Assembly: GCA_024699855.1 (NCBI GenBank)
Contig: JAMPIQ010000001.1
Coordinates: 3,410,001 to 3,474,000, forward strand
Length of the DNA: 64,000 nt
Reading direction: 5' to 3'
DNA from: Aphelenchoides besseyi
Taxonomy: Eukaryota > Nematoda > Chromadorea > Rhabditida > Aphelenchoididae
How positions within the stretch are numbered: position 1 is the first letter of the stretch; the number at the start of each line of letters is the position of its first letter. The notes under the pieces were generated by a model that worked only from the letters and a program-made list of their open reading frames with translations, had not been told where the DNA came from and did no database searches. A program made the translations under genes and the position numbers. Of this stretch, positions 12,037 to 24,834 are shown piece by piece.

Positions 12037-12985
12037 TTACATTCTTTTCGGAAATACCCGCATGATCAAAACCATTCCAATGAAGGACCAAACAACCAGA
12101 ACCACAATCAGAATCATCATACAGTCGAAGCACGATTTGTAAGCGTGATGTTCGAGACGTTTCGATTCCCGTGCCAAATTCGCTTTGTTGTTCTCGGTTG
12201 TCGATTGCATTTCACTTAAGGCCTAAAAGATCAGTTACGAAACCAGTCATATCTGGAGATCAATTACCTCATTATCGTCGCGAATAATCGTGCCGGCAAC
12301 TGTGAAATTTCGTTTCATTTCGGTGGTGAGACGTAAAAGCTCTTTGGTCAGATTCTCTTGATCCAACTCGTGTTCTTCAACTGTTTTATTCGATTCATCT
12401 ATATCTCCGCCCAAAAGTTGTTTTCTCAAATCTGCACGATAAACCTAAAAACAAGTAAGATGAATCGTAGGATAATGTCCAAACTTACGGCTCCAGCTTC
12501 AGCCGCAATAAATGACGTTGAAATGCCGATTGCATCTTCCTCCGAAGCTAAGATCTTTGTTATCCGTTTTCAGCTTCAAACTCACCTCTTCGTCGTCGTA
12601 ACCCTTCAGTTGGAATGGCGAAATGTTTCGGAATTCGATCCATCGCAGCCAGTTTTTCTTGAGTTGTTTTCTTAACTTTAGATTTCAAAACCAGATCACA
12701 ATCTAATCACTCACTTTTCCTTCTGCTTCGATGATGATCTTCAGTTGTTGTAGATCTCGACCATATTGCATGATCAAATCATTGTCTATTGTCCTAAAGA
12801 AAAAGCATAATATCAAACCGTTCAATCTCAGCTTACCGATCTCCTTGCATTTGAATAAACGACAATTGGAGTCGTTCTATTGCTTTGCGAAGTCGTGGCA
12901 AATTTCCAGCCAAGTCATCGCGACACAGTTTGCGACTTCTGACGAGTAGCCGTTGAAAGTTTAATTCTTCATCCGAAATGCCCAT
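12037..12985 (-). CDS. use1: SNARE protein USE1
   Basis: Six or so exons on the minus strand, starting MGISDEELNFQRLLVRSRK at 12985 and ending FPKRM at 12037. The N-terminal helices are followed by a SNARE-like region (LTKELLRLTTEMKRNFTVAG, then LARESKRLEHHAYKS) and a C-terminal membrane anchor (MMILIVVLVVWSFIGMVLI) with a few residues after it. This matches the layout of USE1, a Qc-SNARE of the ER that acts with syntaxin-18, Sec20 and Sec22 in Golgi-to-ER retrograde transport. It lies 143 bases downstream of PSMA4 on the same strand, with a CATTTAG acceptor just before the start, consistent with trans-splicing in an operon. Confidence 0.85.
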
Positions 12986-13127
12986 CTAACTAAATGTTCT
13001 GTTATGAGAATCTTAGAATCCAACGGTATTAGTTAATGCATTCAACATCTAATGACAAACATGAGATTATCAGATCACTGTATTTATGATAATAACCATA
13101 AGATAAATAACAAACAAGAACACAAGA

Positions 13128-14054
<927 letters not shown>

Positions 14055-14418
14055 TTCAACAGGTCTTTGGTCGTAACAAATTGCTTCAATTGAACAGTAA
14101 AATCACAAATTTGAAGCCAAAAATTTTTTGTCAGCAAAATCATTTGAGTTGCGAGATTCAGAACCGATTTTTGGCTTAACGTTCATAAGCGATCTTATTC
14201 TAGAAAAAACCATAAGCGTTCTTAAACCGTCGACGGCGACCGGTATCACAAGTTTTTGTCCCACGAAGTACCATCACTTTCGTAAAATGCACTTCTTTCA
14301 CAAACATTCGAATACCGAGTTCTTCGTTGGAAATGAACACTACCGTATCTTTGATGGTCGAGGATCGTTTGCGTGATTACCAAAAACAATTATGTTCATT
14401 GGTGTGCGTATTTCAGCT
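14055..14418. other. Divergent intergenic region PSMA4 / SDR
   Basis: 364 bases between divergent start codons. An open frame at 14128-14376 (+) has no recognisable features. A TTTCAG acceptor ends at 14416, two bases before the dehydrogenase start, and is a plausible trans-splice site. Confidence 0.4.
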
Positions 14419-15398
14419 ATGAATAACTCGCCAGTGGTCGTCGTAACCGGCAGTAGCTCGGGAATCGGAAAAGCCACGGCAATTAGTTGAATTTTCTTGA
14501 TTTCCTTCTTCATTTTAGCCTTCTGTTTTAGAGTTCGCTCAACATCACTATCGAATCTCGTTGTCTGGTCGTAACGAAGATGCGCTTGCCGAAGTTGTGA
14601 AGGAATGCGAAGTCGCGGGTGCCCAAGCCGTGAGTCGAAGTTGCATATTTTGAAGTTTAGTTTTAAATTCAGGTGACAACAACGATAGGAGATTTGCGAG
14701 ATTCATCGGTGGCACGCGATTTAGTTGAACATACAATCAAAGAATTCGGTCAATTAGATGTGCTTGTGAATTCAGCCGGTATCTTAGTCACTGGATCGGT
14801 CGAAGAGTGTGACATGAAAAACTACGACAAAGTTTTCGATGTCAACGTACGAAGGTATGTTTGTATTTGATTGAATAGTTAATTCTCGTTTTAGTGTGAT
14901 TCAATTGACCAAATTTGCGATTCCGCACATCATCAAACAACAAGGAGCTATTGTGAACGTCAGCTCTGTAGCTGGTCCTCGTCCGTTTGCCGATGTAGCA
15001 TTTTACTGCATGAGCAAAGCGGCACTCGATCAGTTCACAAAATGTCTCAGCTTGGAGTTGGCACCACATAACGTTCGTGTTAATTCGGTTAAGTAAGTTA
15101 ATGAAGACAACTTTTTACGTGAAAATTACTTCAGTCCCGGTGTCATTGTTTCGAACATTCACAAACGAGCCGGAATGAACGATGCGGAATACAAAGAGGT
15201 GAAAATGGAGTTCTTATTCTTTGAACACAGATTGTTTAGTTCTTGGAAAAAGGAAAACGAACTCACGCGTTGGGTCGCGTTGGAACATCCGATGAAGTTG
15301 CCAATGGAATCTACTTCTTGGCGTCAAAAGAATCATCGTTTACAACTGGACATTTGCTTTTCCAAGACGGCGGTCGTAATCTAATGACACCGCGTTAA
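14419..15398 (+). CDS. Classical short-chain dehydrogenase/reductase (SDR)
   Basis: Starts [20 protein letters not shown] at 14419: a beta strand plus the TGxxxGIG dinucleotide-binding motif. Further SDR marks are an LVNSAG variant of NNAG, the catalytic Ser in NVSSVAG, and the YxxxK pair in [12 protein letters not shown]. The C-terminal block [14 protein letters not shown], then [18 protein letters not shown] and [11 protein letters not shown], is typical. It is an NAD(P)(H)-dependent oxidoreductase, probably cytosolic; the substrate is not predictable. Five introns of about 40-50 bases. The last uses an unusual acceptor region with two nearby AGs (CACAG and TGTTTAG), and the second AG keeps the frame. 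Confidence 0.9.
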
Positions 15399-15521
15399 AC
15401 GATTCTGTATCTTCCAATTGCTCAACTATTTTCACAATCTTGTCTTAAGTCTAATGGTGCACTAAAGAAGCTCTGTCGCATTTTAATTTCATAATGTTTA
15501 TTCAATAAACAACGCTAACAA

Positions 15522-17899
15522 CTACTCATCGTATTCCTCTTCCTCGTTCAATAAGTCTTCTTGACGTTCAATCTGGTCACCGGCTTCGGGAATCTGTTCG
15601 TCTTCAATGAACATCGGTTGGATTTCGTTTAGTTTGATGATAAGAGCAGATAGTTCCTAAAAACCATCTTGTCGCAAAAGCAACTAACCACAACTAACGT
15701 GAGTTAAACGATGATCACGAACCACCACGTGCTCAGTTTCTTGCACTTGAAGATTCAACTCTTCGGGTTTTCGAATTTGAGGGAACGCCTCAGCCAAACG
15801 ATGTAGCGGTCGAACATCTTCGATCACTCCAATGATGTTTCGAGGCAAAAGCTAAATCACAGAGTAATTATCGTAAAGTATTTTGCTTACTTTCCCGAAC
15901 AAAATCGAATAGAGAGCAACCATTGGAAACAACGACGGGGTGTACACAAAACGAAATGCAATGGCATCTTGATTGTCGATTGCATTCAACAGACGTTGGT
16001 AAGTCGGAATGTTCATTAACAACTCTAAAGAACGGGTAGAGAGGCTGATAATTTAGTGGAACCTACGAATCAGATCATCGTTTGAATACTGATAGAGTGT
16101 AAGTAAACGTTGAACGAAGACATCATTCACATCCACTTCTTTCAAACAAGTTGGATCTCCGTGTTGCGATTTTCTACAGAACATTCATTAGTTACCGGAA
16201 GCAGAAATAACTCACAGTAAAATACGCGAATAATGGGCTTTGTTCTGTGGTTTCGACCGATCCAATTTCGATGCAAATTCTTTGGCTGAACTCAGATCCC
16301 AAAAGCGTTCGGCCAAAATAGCAAGACTGAGAATCAACGTTTCGTCGGTTGTATTTGAGTCTAAAAAAGGTTAACTTCGTGAGAGACAAACAATCTAAAC
16401 ATACGCTGCAAATCTAACACACGTTCCAACTCAAGCATTGTAACCTCGTCCATAGACTTTTTGTTCATCAAATTTTGAGTAATAAAATACGCGTATTTAA
16501 CCACAGTAAAGCGCTAAAACATAGGCTTTACAGCGTTTTAGGAAGATAGTATACGTTCGGACGAAGAACAGTGGCATGACGATAAAGATCCATAGCATCG
16601 TAGTGACCGGTCATTTCGGCGTGAATCGCCTAAAGCAAGTAAATAACTTCTTACAGAAATCAGTATCTTACATGAGCACACCATGTTTCCATTAAGTCCG
16701 AATCGATTTGTTGTGCCGTTCTCATGAAGAACATTGCATCGTCCGTCTATTAAATTGAAAGTATAAATCCATAAAAACCCAAAAACTAACATTTCCAGAG
16801 CGGAGACAAACAGTCGCAAGCGAACACCAAGCACGATCGTTTCGTTGATTCGATTGCAGTGAACGAATGAAACAATGAGCTGCTCGTTTTAACTGCAACT
16901 TCTTTACTTGTAAAAGACCCAAATTTAGCCAGTAAACAGAACGTCGTTGAGTAGATGATGGAAGAGAAATTGCACGTTTCAAACAACTTTCGGCTCTAAA
17001 ATCCTCGATTTCAAATTGAAATTCAATGGTCAATCTAACCGTTCTAAAATATTTTCGTCGTTATTCAACTCGTACATATCCATTAATGCCATTGCTATGT
17101 CGTTCCACGAATCTGCGTACTCCGAATTGGCTTTCAAAACAAATGACAGCGCCGATAATCGCTTCTCAATCAATTGACTTCGATTCGAAATACCCAATTG
17201 ACTTAAAGCCAACTTCTGACAAACAACTGGAAAGGTCGTAAGGCTCATTCTAAACTGAGATTCAATCACAATCTTTATTCTTCGTACTTACTTTTGTACA
17301 ATTCCAAGAAATATCGCGTAGATTTTGTGCAGAAGAACAGAAGAATTGGTCTTCAGAAGTGTGTTCAGCAATGGAGTTGCTTCAGAAAGGAGCTCGAGTT
17401 TCCTTTCGAACATAGAAATACTTTGAACGTACAAGACTAATGAGTGAACGAAATGAAGAGCGAGAAATGAACGCAAATTCTCGGGACAGTTGTTGGATTC
17501 AGTTAGAAGTCGTGCGTGTGTAACTGAGTCCTCGTAGCGACCCATAGAACGAAAGATCTCAATCAACTTAAAATTAACTGTTAACAATGTAATTATTTAG
17601 TAGAACGATACCTGAAGTCGTGCCGAATAGGAGTCCGGTGCAATTTCCAAAATCGTTCGGTTAACTCGAATGGCTGATGGCAAGTTTCCTTTTTGTTTAT
17701 ACGCCTGAAAGAATCTCGTTTATTTGTAGCTGCGAATACAAACCTCGGCCAAAAACGACCAAACGGGCACGGTGGCTGCGGCATCGGCCGCCGTTCCTTT
17801 TGATGCGGATATTCGCACCAATTTTTGCAGCTTCTCAACAGCTTTGTCCAAATTTCCTCGATTGATGTCCTGCACTGCCGCTTTCTTTAGTGTCAACAT
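15522..17899 (-). CDS. TPR protein, half-length SKI3/TTC37-like
   Basis: Many-exon minus-strand gene starting at 17899 (MLTLKKAAVQDINRGNLDKA). TPR-type helical repeats fill the first two thirds. The segment LKRAAHCFIRSLQSNQRNDR and the following block with METWCAHAIHAE and HYDAMDLYRHATVL correspond to the conserved mid/late region of SKI3 (TTC37), the TPR scaffold of the SKI complex that feeds mRNA to the exosome. A 41-base intron then joins to VVKYAYFITQNLMNKKSM, again SKI3-like. The remaining ~250 residues, ending in the acidic tail NEEEEYDE, are not recognised. The protein lacks the roughly 550-residue N-terminal half of animal SKI3, because NDUFB4 lies immediately upstream. It is probably co-transcribed with NDUFB4. 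Confidence 0.6.
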
Positions 17900-18075
17900 G
17901 TTCAAGAACTAAATAACAACAATGCTTATAGTCTCCACTAAGTGCAATAGTTATAGAAACAAACATAAGAGAAATAGCAGAATTAAACCCAAAGAAAACG
18001 GTTTATTTTTGAATCAAAAGCCTACAATTATACACAATCATTCTCGGCCCAAAACAGGCAATCGAATTCGTAAAA

Positions 18076-18734
18076 TTAAATTGCATCGAGAGAGATGTTG
18101 ATGGCGCCCGAACAGTCTTGAGCACCATCGCCAGCAAGGAAGATACTGCGGCCATTTTGACGATCCCACCAAAGAATATTCGCATCCATACACTCTTCGT
18201 TGTTCAGCTCCTGAATTACGAATGAGCAAAACATTAAACAAATGAGCATACCACCAGTGTAACGAAAATACGAGTATAAACGTAGAAAGCCAAAATCGCT
18301 CCTCCAACGTACAATAACACCGACTTGGGAGTGGCACGGAAATACTCAGATTGAGTCATATCTAAAACATTCAAGGCTTAACTCTTGTCTTTATGTTCAC
18401 TTACCGGCAGCATACCAACGAAACATTGCCGGATCCATCACAACACCTTCCTAAAAAAGAAAATAAAACAAAATCCAAATCGAAAACCAACCTTGTACTT
18501 GTAGTTGTTCGGATCAAACTCACGACGCAAATACTCTTTCTTCAGAATTTCTTTGACTCTGTAACGCCATAGAACCGCCTTCTTTTCCTCATCCGACAAA
18601 TTGTATTGTTCACCGGCCAAGAATTCGGTTTTTCCGTGCGTTTCCCAATAACCAAGAACCGGATCCTGCCACAATTTGGGCGATCGAATGTTCTGATTTG
18701 GCGCCGGGCGTAGAAGTCGCAGAGCCAACCGCAT
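18076..18734 (-). CDS. NDUFB4: NADH dehydrogenase 1 beta subcomplex subunit 4 (complex I)
   Basis: Starts MRLALRLLRPAPNQ at 18734. The conserved core reads KEILKKEYLRREFDPNNY, then VVMDPAMFRWYAA, then EYFRATPKSVLLYVGGAIL, matching the B15/NDUFB4 family order (KREYLLQYNDP, NPALLRW, RPTPKNSL). A single transmembrane helix follows (LLYVGGAILAFYVYTRIFV). This is an accessory subunit of the membrane arm of mitochondrial complex I. The C-terminal ~45 residues after the helix are not conserved. It is the upstream gene of a same-strand pair, 176 bases before the SKI3-like start. Confidence 0.8.
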
Positions 18735-18981
18735 TCTGAAGACAACAAAAGTAATCAGTGGATGTCAGATACTCGGAAACAAAACAAGAAGCGAATCGCT
18801 TAACAATAAGTGATCAATTCGAATTTCTTCGTTCTCATTCCATTTTGTCGGAGATCGACTTTTGGCGCAAACTCCCGTTTAAACAGTCGAAAACAACGAC
18901 AACACATCGCTCAAAGAGTTTATTCTGGATCTCAATTTCATTTGGCGATTAGCGTCCATTTACAAACGTCGCACATTGGTC

Positions 18982-20054
18982 ATGACCAAACGCTTGTTTC
19001 CGATCTTCAATAATCCCGAAGACAAAAGCGAAACTTCCTCGTCGAAACGTTCACGTGGAGAACCGTTGAAAATCTGGTAAGTGAACGAAAACAAAATCTC
19101 GGTAATCGTTGTATATTTTCAGGTCGTGGAATGTCGCGGGCTTGAGAGCTGCAGTGAAAGTAAATTCAATAGTTTTTTGTGTGTTTTTATCGTCAATGGC
19201 TTTCAGAAGGGTGCTGCAGATGCGATCATGAATAGTGGTGCCGATATTGTTCTGCTTCAAGAAACCAAATGTACCGAATTTCCGCCAGAAATCATGCGTC
19301 TTGACATGTATCCGTACAAACGTTTGTGTTTTGGCAAAGAACAAAAAGGTGGATACGCGGGAGTTGCAATGTTAGCAAAAGAAAAACCGTTGAAATGCAA
19401 GCTCGGAATCGGAGACGAGCGATTTGACAATCATGGGTATGTCCGAGATGCGTAGAAGTTCAATTATCTCTTTTAGTCGTTTCATTCACGCCGAATACGA
19501 AGACTTTCACTTGCTCACAGCGTATGTTTTGAACAGTGGTGCTGGATTGAAGAACTTGCCATTACGTAAGGAGTGGGATGACATGGTTCGAGAGAAGATG
19601 ATCGAACTTGATAAAAAGAAGCCGGTCATTTACGGTGGAGACTTGAACGTGGCTCACAATGAGATCGGTAAATTTGCTGCAAAGTAGAATGAAACTATGT
19701 TGTTGTTTGTAGATCTCAAAAATCCGGACACAAACCGAAACAAAACGGCCGGTTTCACGGATCAAGAACGTGAGTACTTCGGACGTCTTCTTGATTCGGG
19801 TTTTGTTGATGTTTGGCGAAAACGAAATCCAGATACCGTGGGATACACCTACTGGTATGTTTCAATCATACAGTTAATTTGACCATTCAGTTTCAAGGGG
19901 CTACAGGTCGAATGCCTACAGTAAGAACATGGGTTGGCGTCTTGACTATTATGTTATCTCGGAGCGTATTTTCGAGAATGTGGAAGAATGCGAAATTCAT
20001 CGAAAAATTCGATGCAGCGACCATGCTCCAATCTCACTCACTATTCGCATCTGA
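18982..20054 (+). CDS. exo-3 / APEX1: AP endonuclease / exonuclease III (APE1 type)
   Basis: Starts MTKRLFPIFNNPEDK at 18982. Motifs in order: SWNVAGLRAAVK, the metal-binding LQETK, YPYKRLCFGKEQKGGYAG, YGGDLNVAHNEI, DVWRKRNPDTVGYTYW, GWRLDYYVI and the catalytic SDHAPI near the C-terminus. The enzyme cuts DNA 5' to abasic sites in base excision repair. Introns are about 40-50 bases; the last uses a weak acceptor (TTTCAAG) that is required to keep the conserved GYRSNAYSKN in frame. The N-terminal extension is only about 30 residues, basic and serine-rich (SSSKRSRG), possibly nuclear targeting; the long redox domain of vertebrate APE1 is absent. Confidence 0.93.
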
Positions 20055-20186
20055 TGCGGGCCTGTACTCATAAAACTGACGTTGTAGTTTGTTGGTATTT
20101 ATTGCAAGTCGTAGTTTAACAGGGTAACAATCATTTAAAAGCGAAAGAATAATTTAACTATCTTCGTTATCCACTTTGTATTTCAA

Positions 20187-22167
20187 TCAATAGAACTTGG
20201 CTTTGTCTTGTTTACTCCTAAAATTTGGGTTCTTGTACATTTTCCAGAAGATAAAAACGTTACCTTAAGAAGACGAATCCAAGAATTACAAACGTTTGAA
20301 CGAAAATCACAACAATAAAGACGCTACTCGAAAAGCAAGCAGGACAGTCGCTGAGCGTGTTTCCGCCGGTCTGTGAGAGTTGAGTTGAACGGATCTGTCG
20401 AACTTCATTTTGGATTCCATCCAAATAACTGCGAACTGCTGCGTCCATTCCCTGACTTCCGGCTGAAGCAACTGGCGATCCTCCTCCAGCGCCTTGATTC
20501 AAACGTTGTTCGATGTTGTGCGATCGAGTGTAAATTTCATTTACGTACGATTTCATGTCGCGAATCGACGCAGTTAAATCGCGAAGTGATTGAATGACTT
20601 CCGACTTTTCGTGTTGTTGGAATCCTAAAAGACGATGTGGTATCTCGATGTTTCGTTCGAACGTACCGCCAGCAGCAATCGGTTGATTTTGTTGTTGACC
20701 ACCGGATTGAATAGCACCCGGCTGTTGAATTTGCGACAACTTTTGATCCATTTGTTGCAAGATTGTGTAAATTTGTCCTTGACTTTCATGAATCAACCGC
20801 AATTCACGAGCTTGAGCATCTTCGTAGTAGCGACTTGGATCATCCTCGTCTTCATCTTTGGCCTAATTTCATTCATATTGTAACCCTAAGCTTCTAATCG
20901 ATTACTCACTTTCTCGGGATGCTCCTTCTTAAATTTCTTTCGTTCTTCTTCGAACTCGTTCATTTGACGTTCGAACTCGGCGTCGTATTTTTGACGTTCA
21001 TCCTAAAGAATCGAACTTCAGATTAAGAGCTTATTGGAATACAAACTTGAGGAATTGCGTTAGCTACTCGTTGAGCTTGAGTCGACAATGAGTAGACGCT
21101 AAAATCGACAATGTCATGATCGTCGGCCAATCCACCAGTAGCTGCCGAAACTCCGAAATAACCGTTTCGTGGAAGAAAGACGTTTTCAGCACGAATACAA
21201 GCTTCGTAACGAGGTTGAGGTGTCAGACCATCAGAAATTTCGATAGTAAGCACACTGTTGAGGTAATGAATACGAGCACGAACGGGATATGGTTTGTTGC
21301 GGAAGTCACGTTGGCAACCTTAAAATAACAACATTCACTATACAAGAAAACACGAACGAACCTCCGAGAATTTGGGATGATCCATCGGTTTGATGTGAGT
21401 AGCTGCGAGTACCTAAAATCATTTGATTCCAAATTGAACCTGAAATTTTTCACGCACCATCATTGATCATGACGGAAATAAACGGATTGTTTCTTTGGCC
21501 GTCGTTATCAAAAGAATCTACAAAAGAGGTTACAAGAGAAACATTTGGAATGCCCTTACCAAAAATAACGGCCATGCCATTCCAGTAGTCGTTAGCACCA
21601 TAAACGGGACCTGAAAACAGATTTTGCATTCAATCATTCTACAACTGTGCGTTCTTTTACAGTTCAATTTACAAAATTATACAAAAGAGTCAACTGACAA
21701 ATACGAACCTAATGTTCCTTGTTGTTGCGTGTACCAAATAGCCAAACCGTCAGCTCCAATACGCGATTGTCCAGTCACTTTGAAGGCAACGTCCAGTTCA
21801 AAATTCTCGGACTCTGTGAATGCTCGTTTATTCCAAGCAATTCCCTTTCTAAACATTGGAACATAAACATTGAATGCATTGTCGTCCACTTACTTTGATC
21901 GAATTGACGGGGCTAAACGAAGTTGCTCATTTGAAGCAATTGCATCGCCAGTCACCACGAAGTATGGAATCGAGCCATCACGTTGAGCAAGGTTGGGTGC
22001 TCGAAAACTAAAAAATTGCGTTCATTACTCCGAATTCACTCAAACGTCTCAGGTTACCTGTGCTTGTAGAGAAAACGTCTAAAGATCTCATTCGGAGCTT
22101 GAGCAGCAGTTAATTGAAGATTCAATAACGTTAAAATGAGCAGCCAAATCCGTGTTTTTAGCTCCAT
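20187..22167 (-). CDS. LMAN1 (ile-1): L-type lectin cargo receptor ERGIC-53
   Basis: Signal peptide at the start (MELKTRIWLLILTLLNLQL, start 22167), then a leguminous-type lectin domain: FELDVAFKVTGQSRIGADG, LAIWYTQQQGTLG, NDYWNGMAVIFDSFDNDG, and NGYFGVSAATGGLADDHD. An acidic/basic coiled-coil stalk follows (DERQKYDAEFERQMNEF), then a Gln/Gly-rich spacer, a membrane helix near the C-terminus (VFIVVIFVQTFVILGFVFL) and a short cytosolic tail SKQDKAKFY. The family recycles between ER and ERGIC carrying glycoproteins. The tail ends in FY rather than the vertebrate KKFF; it still has a lysine close to a C-terminal aromatic pair, compatible with COPII export, but the dilysine retrieval signal is weak. 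Confidence 0.93.
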
Positions 22168-22734
22168 TGTATCGAACTACCAATCAAAACGATACAACAA
22201 AGGAGTCTGCAAAAGTTACACGCGGCACTACTTGTACGAGTCAAAAGAAACGGAATATTCGTTCATTGATTGCTGAATTCTATTAGCAACGTGGACGAAA
22301 ACCCCTTTTGTGCTAATTATGTTTAATTGAGATTGTGAAAAAGAATATAGAAAATTTGTGCAATCCTCCAAATACGTCAATTGCACAGATATGCTAGTGG
22401 GCTTTCAACTTAAATCGTTAATCCGCTTGTTGGACTTCTCGTGCTACAAATTTTCCTAGTTCTATCATAGACATTTTGGTTATGTTCAATTCATGACAAC
22501 AAACAGGAACGTTTTGTGGTGCATCAAATTTGATTGGTTTTCGTGCTTATACATTGATGTTTATAGAAAGACTTCTCAAAGCATTTACAACGCTATTAAA
22601 AAATTCCATCAGTTTTGTGATTAGACAACGTTATTGACACCGGACGATCAAATGACCACGTAGACTTCGTGGCAGAGTGGACCAAAATACTTTGCTACAA
22701 AGGAAACAATGTTATTGAAACCCAAGAAAAAGCT
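22168..22734. other. Intergenic region upstream of ERGIC-53
   Basis: About 570 AT-rich bases between two minus-strand genes. No exon or RNA gene is recognised. A TGGCAGAGTGG string near 22672 looks like a tRNA A box but has no partner B box. Confidence 0.4.
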
Positions 22735-24686
22735 TTAAATACCGAATTTTGTTAAGATCTTTGCGACTTCATCGTTTACCGTCACTCGCTCGAAATGCGC
22801 ATTTTCATTAAAATACTTCAACGGTCGACAATTCCATTCATTTCCCGATGGTGCTGGAGGAGACAACGGTCGAAAAACAGTGAAACGACCATCGTTCTTC
22901 TCGATCATCTCAATACACTCGGGCAAAGGAACCTAAAACAGAAGTTATATCGATCGGTTAGTTTCTTCTGTTTACCCATTCGTGCGATCGTTCACAAAGC
23001 AATTCGCTCGGACGAAAAGATCCCTTATAGCTAAAGGCGAGAGTAAGTTACTAATCGAAATATTTTGTGATTTACCGCATTTTGCGACAAGCATGAACGT
23101 AATAGCCCATATAGTAGTAATGACACTGCGGATGTGTTTTAGAGATTCCACGGACAAAAGCTATTTCTCTAAAATCATATAATTAGAGGAAATTTGGATC
23201 ATTTGACCGACCTTAGCGCAGAATATGTTCCCAAATTCAAAAACGCATAATCTGAAACGAAATTCCAAGAATGAGAAAGAGCACACAACTACCTGGGTCA
23301 TAGTAGAAATACGCACTCGAGAGACAGTACGGCAACAAATCGACAACGCCAACAGCAATAATTCGGCCATCAATAAGATATTGTTGATGATACGATCCTT
23401 CTTGATTGTCTGGATCTGAAGCTAGAAATGGGCTGTCAACAAGAAACGAACGAAATCCTCGATGACTGCAGCGATGATCATCGTGAACTATTTGTTGGTA
23501 TTTCTGATAAACAGCAAATGATTCTTTTTCCGAAGCTTCGAATTCTGCACTTCCAACACGAACTGTTCGAACCTGAAAGCAGTCATCACAATGGGAAAAT
23601 GTGTTCAATTCACTTCTAATTTGTGCTTGAATGACGGATCAAAATCGACCAAATACGACTCAAGAGTGCGTTGTCGATTCTTTTCTTTTTCTCGTCGTCT
23701 TTTTTGATACTAAAGTTGAAGAATGATCATAAAACAAAACCTATATCTTTACCTCTTGAATATCAATGTTTTTGGATCTCAGACGTTCTAGTGCACGTTC
23801 GACTCGTTGAGTCTTTTTCTTTCTACTCTTATCGGTTTTTGCTGTTGTCGGATTTGCCTGTTTCTTGAGTTTTGTTGGCGATTGAAAAGGAGTTGACGAA
23901 ACACGACTTGTCACATTTCCACGTACAGCCGGTCGTTTATCATATTTGAGAAACTCGTGCCATACACGTAATACCCGTTTTTGCGAACGTGTTAACTGAA
24001 CTGCATCGGCATCCAATCGAATGGTGTAGAGTGGACAGCAGGTCTTTTCCATGATAGGTTTGTAGAGATAACGTCCGCTCCTGAATACAAACACATCAAT
24101 CGGATTCATCATACACTACGAACCGTCTCCAATTACGATCACACAATTGGAGATATTGCGATGCGGACAAGCGAAAGCCCCAAATACCTGAAAAAGGGCG
24201 TAGAAAAGAGTTCGATTAACGGCACCTCTGGAGTATTGGGAGCTTTCGCATTGTACGCATTTAATTTTTTAAGAATCGAAAATAATACCAATTCCATCCT
24301 ATATCGACTAGAGCTTGCACATGTTCAGTATAGACCCGAATACCACCGATTCCTGCAATCGGAATGCTTTAGCTCCCAAACTCCAGAGGCGACTTGTTTG
24401 GAAACTTCAACCTACCGAGACAAACCGATCGACGTTCCTCCGAATTCAGATCGGATGAGCTGTTCGAAGTCTCTTCATCGTCATTGGTTGTATCTAAATT
24501 ACAGTTAACACAAATTGTTGAATCCTGGACAACAACCTTCTTCACTTGAATTTGTTAACTGCTTGCAGTACCCGCAACTGGTTTGAGATTTTCTTGAAGA
24601 CATTCCAATTAGCTAAAAACAAGAATCTGTTTAACAGTTGGAACAGTTTTTACCTGAACCAACGATTCGTTAAGCAGCCAATCCAT
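22735..24686 (-). CDS. ATE1: Arginyl-tRNA--protein transferase
   Basis: Catalyses transfer of Arg from Arg-tRNA to acidic N-termini, marking proteins for the Arg/N-degron pathway. Start at 24686 (MDWLLNESLVQ), then the N-terminal cysteine motif SCGYCK. After a long intron comes GFRLSASQYLQLCDRNWRRS and the second cysteine pair KTCCPLYTIR. A basic linker rich in Lys/Arg follows. The C-terminal GNAT-like half is very well conserved: GSYHQQYLIDGRIIAVGVVD, YFYYDPDYAFLNLGTYSALR, HYYYMGYYVHACRKMRYKG, and RPSELLC. The region 24,150-24,600 between the two cysteine segments is probably intronic but may hold a short exon. A TTTAG acceptor lies about 14 bases before the ATG. It follows the CRIF1-like gene by ~150 bases on the same strand. 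Confidence 0.92.
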
Positions 24687-24834
24687 CGTGTCTGAAGCAC
24701 TAAAGTCGATGTCATGAGCAAAAAACAGAAAATATATGTAAGCGCAGCTATGACGCCTTGAGTTCGTTCAATAAACGAGAATAAAAGTTTTATTGAAAAA
24801 CAAATCTAACAAACAGCAACAATAGACGGTCTAT

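Noticed and set aside
16060..16540. Separate gene starting after a stop at ~16538 in the SKI3-like gene
   Set aside because: A 41-base GT-AG intron removes that stop and continues the SKI3-like alignment in phase, so one gene is the simpler model.
22665..22700. tRNA A-box-like string TGGCAGAGTGG
   Set aside because: No B box, no acceptor stem and no anticodon arm at the proper distances.
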